Source of the DNA: Lachnospiraceae bacterium
Lineage (GTDB): Bacteria > Bacillota > Clostridia > Lachnospirales > Lachnospiraceae
Reading direction: 5' to 3'
NCBI GenBank assembly: GCA_015056795.1
Contig: SVFO01000011.1
Location: 4,274-68,273 of the forward strand
DNA length: 64,000 nucleotides
Of this stretch, positions 9,601 through 17,078 are shown one piece after another. Position 1 is the stretch's first letter. Each line of letters begins with the position of its first letter. The notes beneath the pieces are model-generated. The model was not told the DNA's origin. It saw only the letters and a program-made list of their open reading frames with translations, and did no database searches. A program made the position numbers and the translations under genes.

Positions 9601-10551
9601 GGTCACATAATCCTCATGGGCCTCCATGGATTCCAGCAGTCCAAACAGCTCTGCTGCAGCCTCATCTCTCTCCTTAGGCTTCGGACTGACACAGCCGCAG
9701 CTTTCGGAAATAATGGTGCCATAGGTAATCTTATATTCCTTCTCGACAGCCTCCCCCGCGAACAGCTTCTTCAGCACGTTCACGCAGGTCTGCGCCTGAA
9801 GCTGCCAGTTCTCCCGACAGGTTGTCAGCTTGGGATAGTAATACTCTACGGCAGGCACGCCGTCAAAGCCCGTTACGATCACATCCTTCGGAATGGAATA
9901 CCCCAGCATTTTCAGCTTCTTAATAACGCCAAATGCCATATAGTCATTTGCACAAATGATAGCCTGCGGAAGCTTTCCAGTGACCACCAGCTCCTCCGTG
10001 ACCTTCATCGCAGGCTCATCCCAGTAATCTCCATACCCCACTCGGCTCTCGTCAAATGGAATATTAAACTCATTCAGGACCTCTTTATAATACTCTAGTC
10101 TCTGTACGGAGTTTGCATCCCCCTTTCTTCCCCCAAGGAAGAAGGGATCCGTCACATGATGCACCTTCAGGACATGGCGAATCAACTCTTTAAAGGACTC
10201 CTCACAGTCATTATATACCTGAACACAATCAGATACGCTTCCGTTAAGAATAACCACGGGAACCTTTCTTTCCTTGGCGCGGCTTACAATATTGTCTACA
10301 ATCCTGCCATCACAAAAGTGTTCTGCACAGATGATGATTCCATCCAGGATGTCATAATCCATCCGATCATAAATGGTCTGCGCACCCTTGCTATAAACAT
10401 CGTCCTTATAAAAATCCTCCATGCTATTAAAGCAAATCAATTTGAACCCTGCTTCAACGGCTGCCAAATTGATTTCATCCGCCAAGGCTCCACGCACTCT
10501 GTCGTGAATTTTTGTCATACAAAGGCCAATTACTTTTCTATCTTCCAGCAT
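6688..10551 (-). CDS. LacI-type sensor - degenerate GGDEF - EAL phosphodiesterase - beta-helix-like repeat protein
   Basis: A 1287-residue multidomain protein with no signal peptide or membrane helix. Residues ~1-290 are a LacI-type ligand domain without HTH ('AIICANDYMAFGVIKKLKM', 'VIVTGFDGVPAVEYYYP'). A GGDEF-like domain (~460-625) starts 'FRDPLTGLPNLKG' but has SESEF where GGDEF should be, so it should not cyclise GTP. The EAL domain (~630-880) looks active: 'YGYEALMR', 'IAIDDYGTGHSNI', 'IIKIDHYLISGI', 'VLAEGVETRNEL', 'QGFYTGRP'. The last ~390 residues are a series of strands with repeated Gly-Ile-Gly turns ('IGIGAKYDE', 'LGIGSTTGD', 'VGIGTVKGK', 'VGIGSMFGN', 'TGIGSSMGN'), typical of a right-handed beta-helix or solenoid. 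Prediction: a cytosolic ligand-controlled c-di-GMP phosphodiesterase with a large binding or scaffold tail. The start is supported by GGAGG-5 nt-ATG. Confidence 0.87.
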   Translation of the reverse strand: MLEDRKVIGLCMTKIHDRVRGALADEINLAAVEAGFKLICFNSMEDFYKDDVYSKGAQTIYDRMDYDILDGIIICAEHFCDGRIVDNIVSRAKERKVPVVILNGSVSDCVQVYNDCEESFKELIRHVLKVHHVTDPFFLGGRKGDANSVQRLEYYKEVLNEFNIPFDESRVGYGDYWDEPAMKVTEELVVTGKLPQAIICANDYMAFGVIKKLKMLGYSIPKDVIVTGFDGVPAVEYYYPKLTTCRENWQLQAQTCVNVLKKLFAGEAVEKEYKITYGTIISESCGCVSPKPKERDEAAAELFGLLESMEAHEDYVTSETERMLNVEDVGDLLDPLSRFILNHSYVCVSSKFMKIASVEKWDDEKMVAVPCAFDPDRKVRYLHDDDMLPEIREWLEDDTAYILTSVYSKDFYCGYYAVKTSYIGGINYKMKKIVRLANLVCNSLINQFKQRETMRSIEGASFRDPLTGLPNLKGASQWFQDFAADEHNHEKSLSVSIYAIPQYALIYENYGIHVIEEIINLMADRLKAMRGREGFLAKNSESEFLLIHAYDNPKLIEPTNARISSVVQSAITAYNQASDNTYDVEVSMGCTVADPGWNGSLGSFVKYASNEMFLNRMHDGGVAEKLRARDSHVDYIGVFNLLLEHNLFRYHYQPIVDAKTGEIYGYEALMRTKGGINLSPLEILDAARETKRLNEIEHATMFNILKQYSEENEKFHGKKVFINTIPNHFLTEEECTQLTEKYRQYLDQIVFEVTEQDSSSDEEMAALKRFSAGKGGVQIAIDDYGTGHSNIVNLLRYTPQIIKIDHYLISGIDEDINKQMFVKNTIEFAAMNGIKVLAEGVETRNELRTVIEFGVDLIQGFYTGRPAEEPVETIDESILNEIINENLTLSVYSKGKQKVYTARDGEEVNIVDLALRKYNYVHVVSGEVHLIGRKDSSLNIVLRVADNADVRVIMTDVNLTGIDEPAIQLGKGSNVELNINGYNSINKNGILVPTNAKLRMTGNGALLINANDNFTIGIGAKYDEAYGEIIFEHTGRIKVISSGDKLVGVGGGYSVAPITIASGHLEIAGSGISVLGIGSTTGDAFIDIDKAVVTVKESGNQAVGIGTVKGKAKISSNGVLSVISDGERSVGIGSMFGNDCTIMLEKGKVSSIIHCDTGSTIGTYSGTGTTVVKDCEVTVYGEGSAVTGIGSSMGNWTTEVTGGILDVKILSGAGQSFGSEDRMVITGGNIIDRSGGEVVARNAYGQKLHKEIKDVDHFEQVIWTEHGEYVYVADRTKEHEVMCIYLP

Positions 10552-10709
10552 ACGTACCTCCGCCGAAGTGTCCCCTTCGGCCCATTATGTTATCCTTTTC
10601 CGTCAACATACAATAAGCCTATTTTCCATGGTTACATTTTACTAAAAAAATAAGATTTCGGCAACTGTTTTCGTTAAAATTCTACAATTTTCTATCATAT
10701 TTGTTACAT

Positions 10710-11345
10710 TTATATAACCTCATCCACCCAAAACAGCGCATCACCCGTCTTAACCTCACTTTCACCTGCTGGTTCCAGCGTTGTCGTACACTCTCCCTTC
10801 GCCATCAGATAGACTGCCGTATCCTCACATTCCCTGTCAAGCTTCTCCCTGTCATATTCAAGCAACAGCTTTCCCCGACGGATAATCTCCCCGCGAATCA
10901 CTCGCGGCCTAAAATAACGATCCAACAAATCATCCTCACTAGTGCAGGCCCGTACCTCAACCTCCGTGCCCCAGTCCGTCATGATCAGAAAGGCATTGCC
11001 TCTGGGTGCAATGGACAAAACCCTCCCCGCGCTCGGGGAATACAGCTTGGAGTCCGTGGTCAGAATCCTTGCGCCTAAGCTCCCTTCTTCCCGTATGTTT
11101 TCGACGGTTCCGCTGGACGGACTGGCCAAATATCGAACCTGCGGCAGTATTTTTCTGCCAACGCCATCCCCTCGCGCTACCCCTTCCCTTTTCCCCTTGG
11201 TTCCCTCGCCAGTTTCCTCCCGCACCGCTCCTTCTCCCACGACCTCCAGCAGACCCCAGTTTCTGCTTCGTCCAAACCAGAAACCAAAATAGGCCGTCGC
11301 CAATCCCAATAAAATGCCATACCAGATCGGTATCATTCCGCCCAA
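10710..11345 (-). CDS. Membrane-anchored EIIA(Glc)-like domain protein, histidines lost
   Basis: A 211-residue protein. The N-terminus has one membrane helix ('IPIWYGILLGLATAYFGFWF') and then a Gly/Lys/Arg-rich linker (~40-65). Residues ~70-185 read like the duplicated hybrid-motif fold of the PTS glucose EIIA domain: 'ASPSSGTVENIREE', 'LYSPSAGRVLSIAPRGNAF', 'MTDWGTEVEVRA', 'EIIRRGKLLLEYD'. The two histidines that accept and stabilise phosphate in EIIA are replaced (around 'PRGNAFLIMTDWG'), so it is unlikely to be a phosphotransferase. A binding or envelope role is possible. AAAGGAGG lies before both TTG 11345 and ATG 11336, so the start is ambiguous. It is alone between the EAL gene and the divergent cspA. 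Confidence 0.6.
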   Translation of the reverse strand: MGGMIPIWYGILLGLATAYFGFWFGRSRNWGLLEVVGEGAVREETGEGTKGKREGVARGDGVGRKILPQVRYLASPSSGTVENIREEGSLGARILTTDSKLYSPSAGRVLSIAPRGNAFLIMTDWGTEVEVRACTSEDDLLDRYFRPRVIRGEIIRRGKLLLEYDREKLDRECEDTAVYLMAKGECTTTLEPAGESEVKTGDALFWVDEVI

Positions 11346-11451
11346 TTATCCTCCTTTTTGCTTTTTTCACGCTCATCCTCTTCCTTACTCTTTTATTTTT
11401 TCTTGAATTTGTGAAAATATACCAAATAAACGTGTGAAATCAAAAAATTGA

Positions 11452-11480
11452 TTGACATTTTCCTTAGAGAATACTATACT
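11452..11480 (+). promoter_or_regulatory. Promoter of cspA-like gene
   Basis: TTGACA (11452-11457), 17-nt spacer, TATACT (11475-11480). Transcription should start near 11487, leaving a leader of about 205 nt before the cspA start codon. Confidence 0.85.
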
Positions 11481-11489
11481 AAAAAAGGA

Positions 11490-11642
11490 TTCTAAAAGAG
11501 TGTCATTGAACTCACATATTTTTGTAAGTCATCATTCGCTTTCGCGATCCTGGCTACGAAGTGCAGAGTGCAAATGATCTTTGGATCATTGAAGAATGAT
11601 GGTTGACAAAAATATGTGATTTTTTTGTCCTACGTTTTAGAA
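11490..11642 (+). promoter_or_regulatory. Long structured 5' leader of cspA-like gene
   Basis: Three nested inverted repeats: TTCTAAAA (11490-11497) with TTTTAGAA (11635-11642); CACATATTTTTGT (11513-11525) with ACAAAAATATGTG (11606-11618), a perfect 13-bp pair; and CATCATTC (11530-11537) with GAATGATG (11594-11601). Inside is a small hairpin AATGATC-tttg-GATCATT. T7 (11620-11626) follows the 13-bp stem, so one fold looks like an intrinsic terminator; the outermost pair closes around it. Long structured leaders control translation of some cold-shock genes with temperature; here attenuation is also possible. I do not recognise a named RNA family. Confidence 0.7.
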
Positions 11643-11693
11643 TTACTAAACCTAAAACGGGCTATGCCCCAAATTTATTAAGGAGGTACCAAA

Positions 11694-11909
11694 ATGAACA
11701 ACGGTACAGTTAAGTGGTTTAACGCACAGAAGGGTTATGGTTTCATCACCAACGAAGCTACTGGCGAGGAAGTATTCGTACATTTCTCCGCTATCAACGC
11801 TGAAGGCTTCAAGTCCCTTGAGGAAGGTCAGAAGGTTACTTTTGACACCGAGTGCGACCCTCAGAACAGCAGCAAGATCCGCGCTACCAATGTTACTGTA
11901 GTAGCTTAA
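11694..11909 (+). CDS. Cold-shock protein (CspA/CspB family)
   Basis: A 71-residue single cold-shock (OB-fold) domain. The RNA-binding motifs are visible: RNP1 'KGYGFITNE' and RNP2 'EVFVHFSAI', followed by '[12 protein letters not shown]'. It binds single-stranded RNA/DNA as an RNA chaperone in the cytosol. AAGGAGG lies 7 nt before the ATG. Codon choice appears strongly biased to common codons, as expected for a highly expressed gene. Regulation is suggested by the long folded leader and its own strong promoter. Confidence 0.97.
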   Translation: MNNGTVKWFNAQKGYGFITNEATGEEVFVHFSAINAEGFKSLEEGQKVTFDTECDPQNSSKIRATNVTVVA

Positions 11910-11932
11910 TATTGATCTACATCTGCAAAAAG

Positions 11933-11966
11933 AAGTGCCGGACGAATTGGTCCGGCACTTTTCTTA
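11933..11966 (+). terminator. Terminator of cspA-like gene
   Basis: Perfect 11-bp stem AAGTGCCGGAC / GTCCGGCACTT with loop GAATTG, followed by TTCTT. It separates cspA from mntP, which starts 30 nt later. Confidence 0.85.
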
Positions 11967-11995
11967 TCCCTCTCAAATTATGAAGGAGTTTCCAC

Positions 11996-12559
11996 ATGAG
12001 TTTATTGGAATTATTCTTGGTCGCCGTCGGGCTCTCCATGGATGCCTTTGCCGTCTCCGTCTGCAAGGGACTCGCCATGCGAAAGCTGAGCATAAGCAAG
12101 GCGGCCATCATCGGCCTGTGGTTCGGCGGCTTTCAGGCCGGCATGCCACTCCTCGGCTTCTTTCTCGGCAAACAGTTTGAGTCCTACATTACCTCGATTG
12201 ATCACTGGATTGCCTTTATTCTGCTCTCTCTCATCGGCATCTCCATGATTCGCGAGGCATTGTCGAAGGAGGAAGAAAAGGCAGATGATTCGCTCGACGT
12301 CAAGACCATGTTTCTTCTTGCCGTTGCGACTAGCATTGATGCCCTCGCCGTTGGCATCACCTTCGCCTTCCTGCAGGTTCACATCGTCCCCGCCATCAGC
12401 TTCATTGGCGTGACGACCTTCCTGCTCTCCGCCTTTGGCGTCAAGGTCGGTCATGTCTTTGGGACAAAATACAAATCGAAGGCTGAACTCACCGGCGGCA
12501 TCATTCTGATCGGAATGGGGCTGAAGATCCTCCTGGAACACTTAGGGTTCCTTGGCTGA
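11996..12559 (+). CDS. mntP: Manganese efflux pump MntP
   Basis: 187 residues with six predicted membrane helices in two DUF204-type halves. The paired conserved acidic motifs are seen: '[18 protein letters not shown]' in helix 1 and '[16 protein letters not shown]' in helix 4. MntP exports Mn(II) across the cytoplasmic membrane. AAGGAG lies 7 nt before the ATG. mntP genes are often under a Mn-sensing yybP-ykoY riboswitch, but the cspA terminator leaves only ~30 nt upstream, so there is no room for one. How it is transcribed (read-through or a promoter inside the cspA 3' region) is unclear. Confidence 0.95.
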   Translation: MSLLELFLVAVGLSMDAFAVSVCKGLAMRKLSISKAAIIGLWFGGFQAGMPLLGFFLGKQFESYITSIDHWIAFILLSLIGISMIREALSKEEEKADDSLDVKTMFLLAVATSIDALAVGITFAFLQVHIVPAISFIGVTTFLLSAFGVKVGHVFGTKYKSKAELTGGIILIGMGLKILLEHLGFLG

Positions 12560-12648
12560 TCCTCAGCCCCTCTTTTCTTGCTTATTCTCTTACTTAATAA
12601 CTTATCTCAAGCTTTCTAACTGATTCCAAGCTTTCCTTTTGCTTCTTT

Positions 12649-13836
12649 TTACTTGCCAAACATCACGTTCTCATTGTCGAACATCTTCGTCAGCACCATC
12701 ACAAGCACGCCAGTTGCCACCAGATTTACACCAACGGCAACAAGTGACATCACGACGTCTGTCTCAAATCCAAAGATTGCCGACATCGCCTTTACGGAGT
12801 TAAACAGAGGAATCGCATAGGCTGCCTTTCCACCGATGTCTGCACCAAGCATGGGAAGAATGCTGATCAGCATCACGCCAATCATGAAGGGTGCCATCAT
12901 GGTCGTTGCTTCCTTTACGCTCTTTGCACTGGCAGATACGATGGAGATGATGGATACCATCACCAAAACCGTAGAAATAATTACGACAAACAGCAGCAAA
13001 TAGTCCGTAATGCTATAGCTTACAACATTGATGTCAACCTCATTTCCCACCATCTTCGGCAGGGAAAGAATGGTTCCCAAGAAGCTGGAGACACCCGCCA
13101 ACAGGGCAATCACACTAAGGCTGATAATTTTACCCAGCGCCAATGCGCTTCTCTTTACGGGAGTTACCAGAAGGGTTGCGATCGTGCCTCTCTCCTTCTC
13201 ACCCGCGATGGATTCGGGAGCAACGCCAGAGCATCCGCTAAAGATAAAGGTCATGATCAGCATGGGAAGGAGTCCTGATAACATCTTTCCGAGAATGCCT
13301 GCTTCGGAAGCCATGTCATACTTTCCGTAGGTTCCCTCGCCAGGGCCTGCATTGACATCATACTTGTTCACCATGGTCTCCTCATAGGCCGTCAGGAAGC
13401 TCTGCATCATACGATATGCCGTCTCAGAATTACTCTTCTCGGAATTGAAATACATTTCAATGTTCGGAGCCTTGTTCTCCATATTGTAGGCTTCTACGTC
13501 CGCCGTAAAGTTCTCAGGGAAGTACACGAGCAAGTCCTTCTCGCCCTCTTCGATCTCCTTCAGGATCTTCTCCTTATCCGCAGGATTTCCGTCCCAGTCC
13601 TCCCACTCAATTCGAAGACCGCTTACCATCATTTTTACGTCCTCAGGCATATTTACGACATAAGCCTTTGCAACATAGTCATCTGCCGTACTCAGCTGCT
13701 TCATCATACCCTCGCCCATCAGGGTATACATTAAGTAAATCAGTAAACCTGGCATGATAACGGTGGTAAATACCAAGCGTCTGTCGCCAAAAAAGCGGGC
13801 CAGTTCCTTTTTGATAATGGTCATTATGTTATTCAT
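12649..13836 (-). CDS. ABC-2 type exporter permease (NatB-like)
   Basis: 395 residues with one N-terminal helix ('RLVFTTVIMPGLLIYLMYTL'), a ~150-residue extracytoplasmic domain, then five or six helices ('MLSGLLPMLIMTFIFSGCSG', 'LSVIALLAGVSSFLGTIL', 'LLLFVVIISTVLVMVSII'). The segment 'PESIAGEKERGTIATLLVTP' between the first helices of the membrane domain is typical of NatB/ABC-2 permeases. It pairs with the ATPase encoded just upstream; the reading frames overlap by 8 bp (13829-13836), so they are translated together. The NatAB group exports Na+ or small hydrophobic compounds; the substrate here is not shown by the sequence. Confidence 0.9.
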   Translation of the reverse strand: MNNIMTIIKKELARFFGDRRLVFTTVIMPGLLIYLMYTLMGEGMMKQLSTADDYVAKAYVVNMPEDVKMMVSGLRIEWEDWDGNPADKEKILKEIEEGEKDLLVYFPENFTADVEAYNMENKAPNIEMYFNSEKSNSETAYRMMQSFLTAYEETMVNKYDVNAGPGEGTYGKYDMASEAGILGKMLSGLLPMLIMTFIFSGCSGVAPESIAGEKERGTIATLLVTPVKRSALALGKIISLSVIALLAGVSSFLGTILSLPKMVGNEVDINVVSYSITDYLLLFVVIISTVLVMVSIISIVSASAKSVKEATTMMAPFMIGVMLISILPMLGADIGGKAAYAIPLFNSVKAMSAIFGFETDVVMSLVAVGVNLVATGVLVMVLTKMFDNENVMFGK

Positions 13837-14608
13837 CGATCTTACCTACCTTTTCCTCGTAAATTTCAAAGAAGCGATCCTCCAAAGGCTTTCCCGCACA
13901 AATTGCCTCCAGAGTGTCACAGGTCACCATCTTACCAGCGATGACAATGCCAACTCTGTCACAGATCTTCTCGATCAGGCTAAAAATATGCGTGGAAACG
14001 ATAATACTCTTTCCTCTTGCTTTCAGATCCAAAAGAAAATCCGTAACAACCTTTGCCGTCAGGACGTCAAGTCCGTTGGTCGGCTCATCGAAAATTACGA
14101 CGTCAGGATCATGTACCAGGCTGACCACAAGGCTGACCTTCTGCTTCATACCAGTGGAAAGATTACCAACCTTAACCTCCGCGAACTTGTCGATGCCAAA
14201 TCGCTCAAACAGCTCCTTCTTACGCTGCGCCGCAACCTCGGGCTTCACGCCATAAAGACCGGAAAAGAAATCAAACTGATAGTTCGGTGTAAAGAAATCC
14301 TCCAGCTTTAATTCACTGGTCAAAAATCCAATTTTGCTTCGAACAAGCTCAGGCTGGGACACAACGCTCGCCCCATCAAGAATGGCATCACCTGCATCGG
14401 GCTTGATCAGCGTTGCAAGCATACGAAGCGTCGTCGTCTTCCCAGCGCCGTTCGGTCCAAGAAGTCCGAATACCTCTCCCTTATAAGCCGTGAAGGAAAG
14501 ACCATCCACGGCTACCTTCACCTTCTCCTTCGTGTTTTCCAGCTTCTGCTGTTTCGCGGAAAGCGTAAAGGTTTTACGCAATCCCTTCACCTGTAATAAT
14601 TCTTCCAT
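13829..14608 (-). CDS. ABC transporter ATPase (NatA-like)
   Basis: 259 residues with all nucleotide-binding motifs: Walker A 'GLLGPNGAGKTTTLRML', signature 'NLSTGMKQKVSLVVSL', Walker B 'VVIFDEPTNGLD', and the switch His in 'SIIVSTHIFSLIEKICD'. The C-terminal continuation is short, as in NatA-type exporters. It drives the permease encoded downstream. The ribosome site GGAGG is 4 nt before the ATG, and a promoter lies 100 nt upstream. No dedicated regulator gene is adjacent. Confidence 0.95.
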   Translation of the reverse strand: MEELLQVKGLRKTFTLSAKQQKLENTKEKVKVAVDGLSFTAYKGEVFGLLGPNGAGKTTTLRMLATLIKPDAGDAILDGASVVSQPELVRSKIGFLTSELKLEDFFTPNYQFDFFSGLYGVKPEVAAQRKKELFERFGIDKFAEVKVGNLSTGMKQKVSLVVSLVHDPDVVIFDEPTNGLDVLTAKVVTDFLLDLKARGKSIIVSTHIFSLIEKICDRVGIVIAGKMVTCDTLEAICAGKPLEDRFFEIYEEKVGKIDE

Positions 14609-14709
14609 ACTGCCTCCGTTCTGAAATCTTATTTCAATTCATGGTGGATACGCCATAAATAAAATTCTTTTTCAAACATATTGAATTCTCCCGCATCCCC
14701 TTGGAAACC

Positions 14710-14738
14710 ATCTTAATACCACTATGACATTTTGTCAA
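14710..14738 (-). promoter_or_regulatory. Promoter of the NatAB-like operon
   Basis: On the minus strand: TTGACA (14738-14733), 17-nt spacer, TAAGAT (14715-14710), about 100 nt before the ATPase start. Confidence 0.65.
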
Positions 14739-14751
14739 GTATATTTTACTT

Positions 14752-14790
14752 TTTTATTTTAAGAAAGGCTCCCCAAAATTGGGGAGCCTT
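14752..14790 (-). terminator. Terminator of the SPFH gene
   Basis: Stem AAGGCTCCCC / GGGGAGCCTT closed by AATTTT, followed on the minus strand by a T-rich tract (14764-14752). It lies 17 nt past the SPFH stop codon. Confidence 0.9.
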
Positions 14791-14806
14791 GAGAAAATCC
14801 GTTAAA

Positions 14807-16189
14807 TTACTGAACATCCTCATCACCGAAGGGATCGCCACACTCAGGGCAGAACTTCGGAGGATTTGCAGGATCCTCGGGAACCCAGCCACACTTGTCG
14901 CACTTGTACTGAGGAACGCCAGCGGGCTTCTTTGCGCCACAGTTGGAGCAGAACTTACCCTGGTTTACTGCGCCACAGGAGCAGGTCCAACCAGCGGGAG
15001 CCTCAGGCTTCTTCGTTCCGCACTCAGGACAGAACTTTCCGCTAACGGTTGCGCCACAGGTGCAAGTCCAGGTATCAGCTGCTGCCTTAGGCTGCATCTG
15101 AGGAGCCTGTGCCTGCTGCTGACGCATTGCCTGACCCTGAGCCATCAAACCATTGATGTCCATGCCGCCACCTGCGTTCTGTGCTGCATTTAAGCCCATG
15201 AATGCCATCATAGGACCTGCGGAAGTATTTCCAGCTGCGAGCTTCATGGCATCTGCCTGAGCTACGCCAGCGTATGCTGCCAGACGGGTAGGATCCGTGT
15301 AAGCAGCCTGCTTCTGCATTTCCTTAATCATCTTCTCGTCTTCTTCATCCGCATTGATGGAAGAGATACCGAAGGATACCACCTTCAGACCTCTGCGTCC
15401 CCACTTTTCGGACAATACTTCATTCAATGCGGTTGCAATGTCCTCCGTATGAGCAGGCAGTGCAGAATAACGAATGCCCATTGCGGAGAGCTTTCCAAAG
15501 GCAGGCTGCAGGGAAGTCATGATCTCGGACTTCAACTGGCTGTCAATCTTGGAGCGCTCAAAGCACTCTCTCTCGTTACCACACACGTTCGTATAGAACG
15601 CAATGGGATCTGCCACTTCATAGCTGTATTCGCCAAAGCATCCGATGGAAATATCGATGTCGATGCCTGCACGCTCGTCAACCACGCGGAAAGGAACCTT
15701 CTTGGGCGTACCATAAGGGTTACCATAGATTTCCTTCGTGTTGATATAATATACTCTCTGCTCCTTGCCACTGTCACCGCCAAAGGTGAAGCGCTTTCCA
15801 ATGTTCTTAAAGGTATCCATGATGGAATCGCCAAGGTTACCGGTAAAGATGGAAGGCTCGGAGGACTGATCATAAACGTACTCACCGGGAACTGCACAAA
15901 GATCCGCAACCTTACCCTGATCAACGATCAGCATACACTGTCCGTCTGCAACCGCGATCACGGAACCATTGGTAATGATATTGTCATCACCCTTATTCTG
16001 AGATCTGCCACCAGTTCTTCTATGTCCGCGAACCATCAAAAACTTCGGATCAATGGCATCACAGTAAAAGAACTCCTTATACTGATTAGATAAGGCACCT
16101 GCAACTGATCCAATACCGGCGCCTACTACGTTAGAAGCCGCACCTGCAATCCCTGCAACCGCACCGCCAACAATTGATTTTAAACCCAT
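14807..16189 (-). CDS. SPFH/band-7 domain protein with three C-terminal zinc ribbons
   Basis: 460 residues. The N-terminus is a Gly/Ala-rich hydrophobic stretch ('IVGGAVAGIAGAASNVVGAG') that may touch the membrane. The SPFH domain follows (~40-290, 'KFLMVRGHRRTGGRSQNKGD', 'PFRVVDERAGIDIDISIGCF', 'ALPAHTEDIATALNEVLSEK'). A Gln/Met-rich linker (~340-375) leads to three Cys4 modules: 'WTCTCGATVSGKFCPECG', 'WTCSCGAVNQGKFCSNCG', and a rubredoxin-like 'YKCDKCGWVPEDPANPPKFC'. Proteins of this group (B. subtilis YdjI type) are thought to form oligomers at the membrane, sometimes with phage-shock proteins. None of those partners is adjacent. TAGGAGG precedes the ATG. The gene is a single unit. Confidence 0.88.
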   Translation of the reverse strand: MGLKSIVGGAVAGIAGAASNVVGAGIGSVAGALSNQYKEFFYCDAIDPKFLMVRGHRRTGGRSQNKGDDNIITNGSVIAVADGQCMLIVDQGKVADLCAVPGEYVYDQSSEPSIFTGNLGDSIMDTFKNIGKRFTFGGDSGKEQRVYYINTKEIYGNPYGTPKKVPFRVVDERAGIDIDISIGCFGEYSYEVADPIAFYTNVCGNERECFERSKIDSQLKSEIMTSLQPAFGKLSAMGIRYSALPAHTEDIATALNEVLSEKWGRRGLKVVSFGISSINADEEDEKMIKEMQKQAAYTDPTRLAAYAGVAQADAMKLAAGNTSAGPMMAFMGLNAAQNAGGGMDINGLMAQGQAMRQQQAQAPQMQPKAAADTWTCTCGATVSGKFCPECGTKKPEAPAGWTCSCGAVNQGKFCSNCGAKKPAGVPQYKCDKCGWVPEDPANPPKFCPECGDPFGDEDVQ

Positions 16190-16350
16190 TTCCGCTACCT
16201 CCTAAGATTATTGTGGAATTCTGCTTATGTAATATTGTAGTCCCAAAAGTCCCACGGAATAATTATAAAATTTTTCAGACTTCTCGTCAATCTTTTTTGC
16301 ATTATTTCACAATACTTTTAGAATTTCGACCGTTTTCGCGCGTCAAAGGC

Positions 16351-17049
16351 TCATCCAACCATATAACCCGTTCCCCAGATCACCTTGAGATACCTAGGCT
16401 GTCTGGGATTTCTCTCGATCTTTTCCCGAATATGCCTTACGTGCACTGCCACCGTATTATCTACGTCCACGGCCTGCATCTTCCAGATATCCTCATAAAT
16501 CTGAGGGATCGTCAGAACCTTCCCCTTCTCCATGACCAGCAGCTTCAAAATCTCATACTCCGTCGGGGTCAGCTTCACCTCGCGCCCCTCTACGGTCACC
16601 TTCCTCTGAATATCGTCAATCTCCAGCCCGTCCACGGAATAAGTGTTATGGTCCATCTGCTTACAGAAATTGGTCAGCTGTAAATACCTGCGAAGCTGAG
16701 ACTTGATCCTCGCCATGATAACCAGCGGATTATCATCCGCGGAAACATAATCATCCGCACCGATACTTAACGCTGCCACCTTCGCCAGCTCATCCGTCTG
16801 ATTGGAAACCACGATAATGGGCATGCTGCACTTTTGCCGAATGCTTGCCAGCAATGCCATACCATCGCCCACACCCTTCTCACCGACATACATGTCCAGA
16901 AGAATCAGCTGAATCTCCTTCCTTGCCATGTCCCTTAACAGCTGTGCCTCTGACGGCTCCTCCACAATGGCGATCTGCTCCCCGCGACAGAAAAAGCTTA
17001 ACCTTGCCGCAATTCCCGTTTCATTCTTACATACTGCAATTTTCTGCAC
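16351..17049 (-). CDS. OmpR/PhoB-family response regulator with atypical receiver
   Basis: 232 residues from a GTG at 17049, chosen because AGAGGTGAT lies 5-10 nt upstream; longer in-frame starts run into a terminator. The receiver (~1-115) keeps a phospho-acceptor-like Asp ('IQLILLDMYVGEKG') but lacks the usual acidic pair near the N-terminus (it reads 'IAVCKNETG'). The conserved Lys after the last strand is also missing ('GADDYVSADDNPL' instead of the KPF type). The C-terminal winged helix (~140-232: 'VKLTPTEYEILKLLVMEKGK', 'VAVHVRHIREKIE', 'VIWGTGYMVG') is normal. It may work without phosphorylation, as a pseudo-receiver. No histidine kinase is adjacent. Confidence 0.88.
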   Translation of the reverse strand: MQKIAVCKNETGIAARLSFFCRGEQIAIVEEPSEAQLLRDMARKEIQLILLDMYVGEKGVGDGMALLASIRQKCSMPIIVVSNQTDELAKVAALSIGADDYVSADDNPLVIMARIKSQLRRYLQLTNFCKQMDHNTYSVDGLEIDDIQRKVTVEGREVKLTPTEYEILKLLVMEKGKVLTIPQIYEDIWKMQAVDVDNTVAVHVRHIREKIERNPRQPRYLKVIWGTGYMVG

Positions 17050-17078
17050 GTTTATCACCTCTTTCGAATCTATGCAAT

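Noticed and set aside
11960-11996. yybP-ykoY manganese riboswitch before mntP
   Set aside because: Only about 30 nt separate the cspA terminator from the mntP start; no such structure fits.
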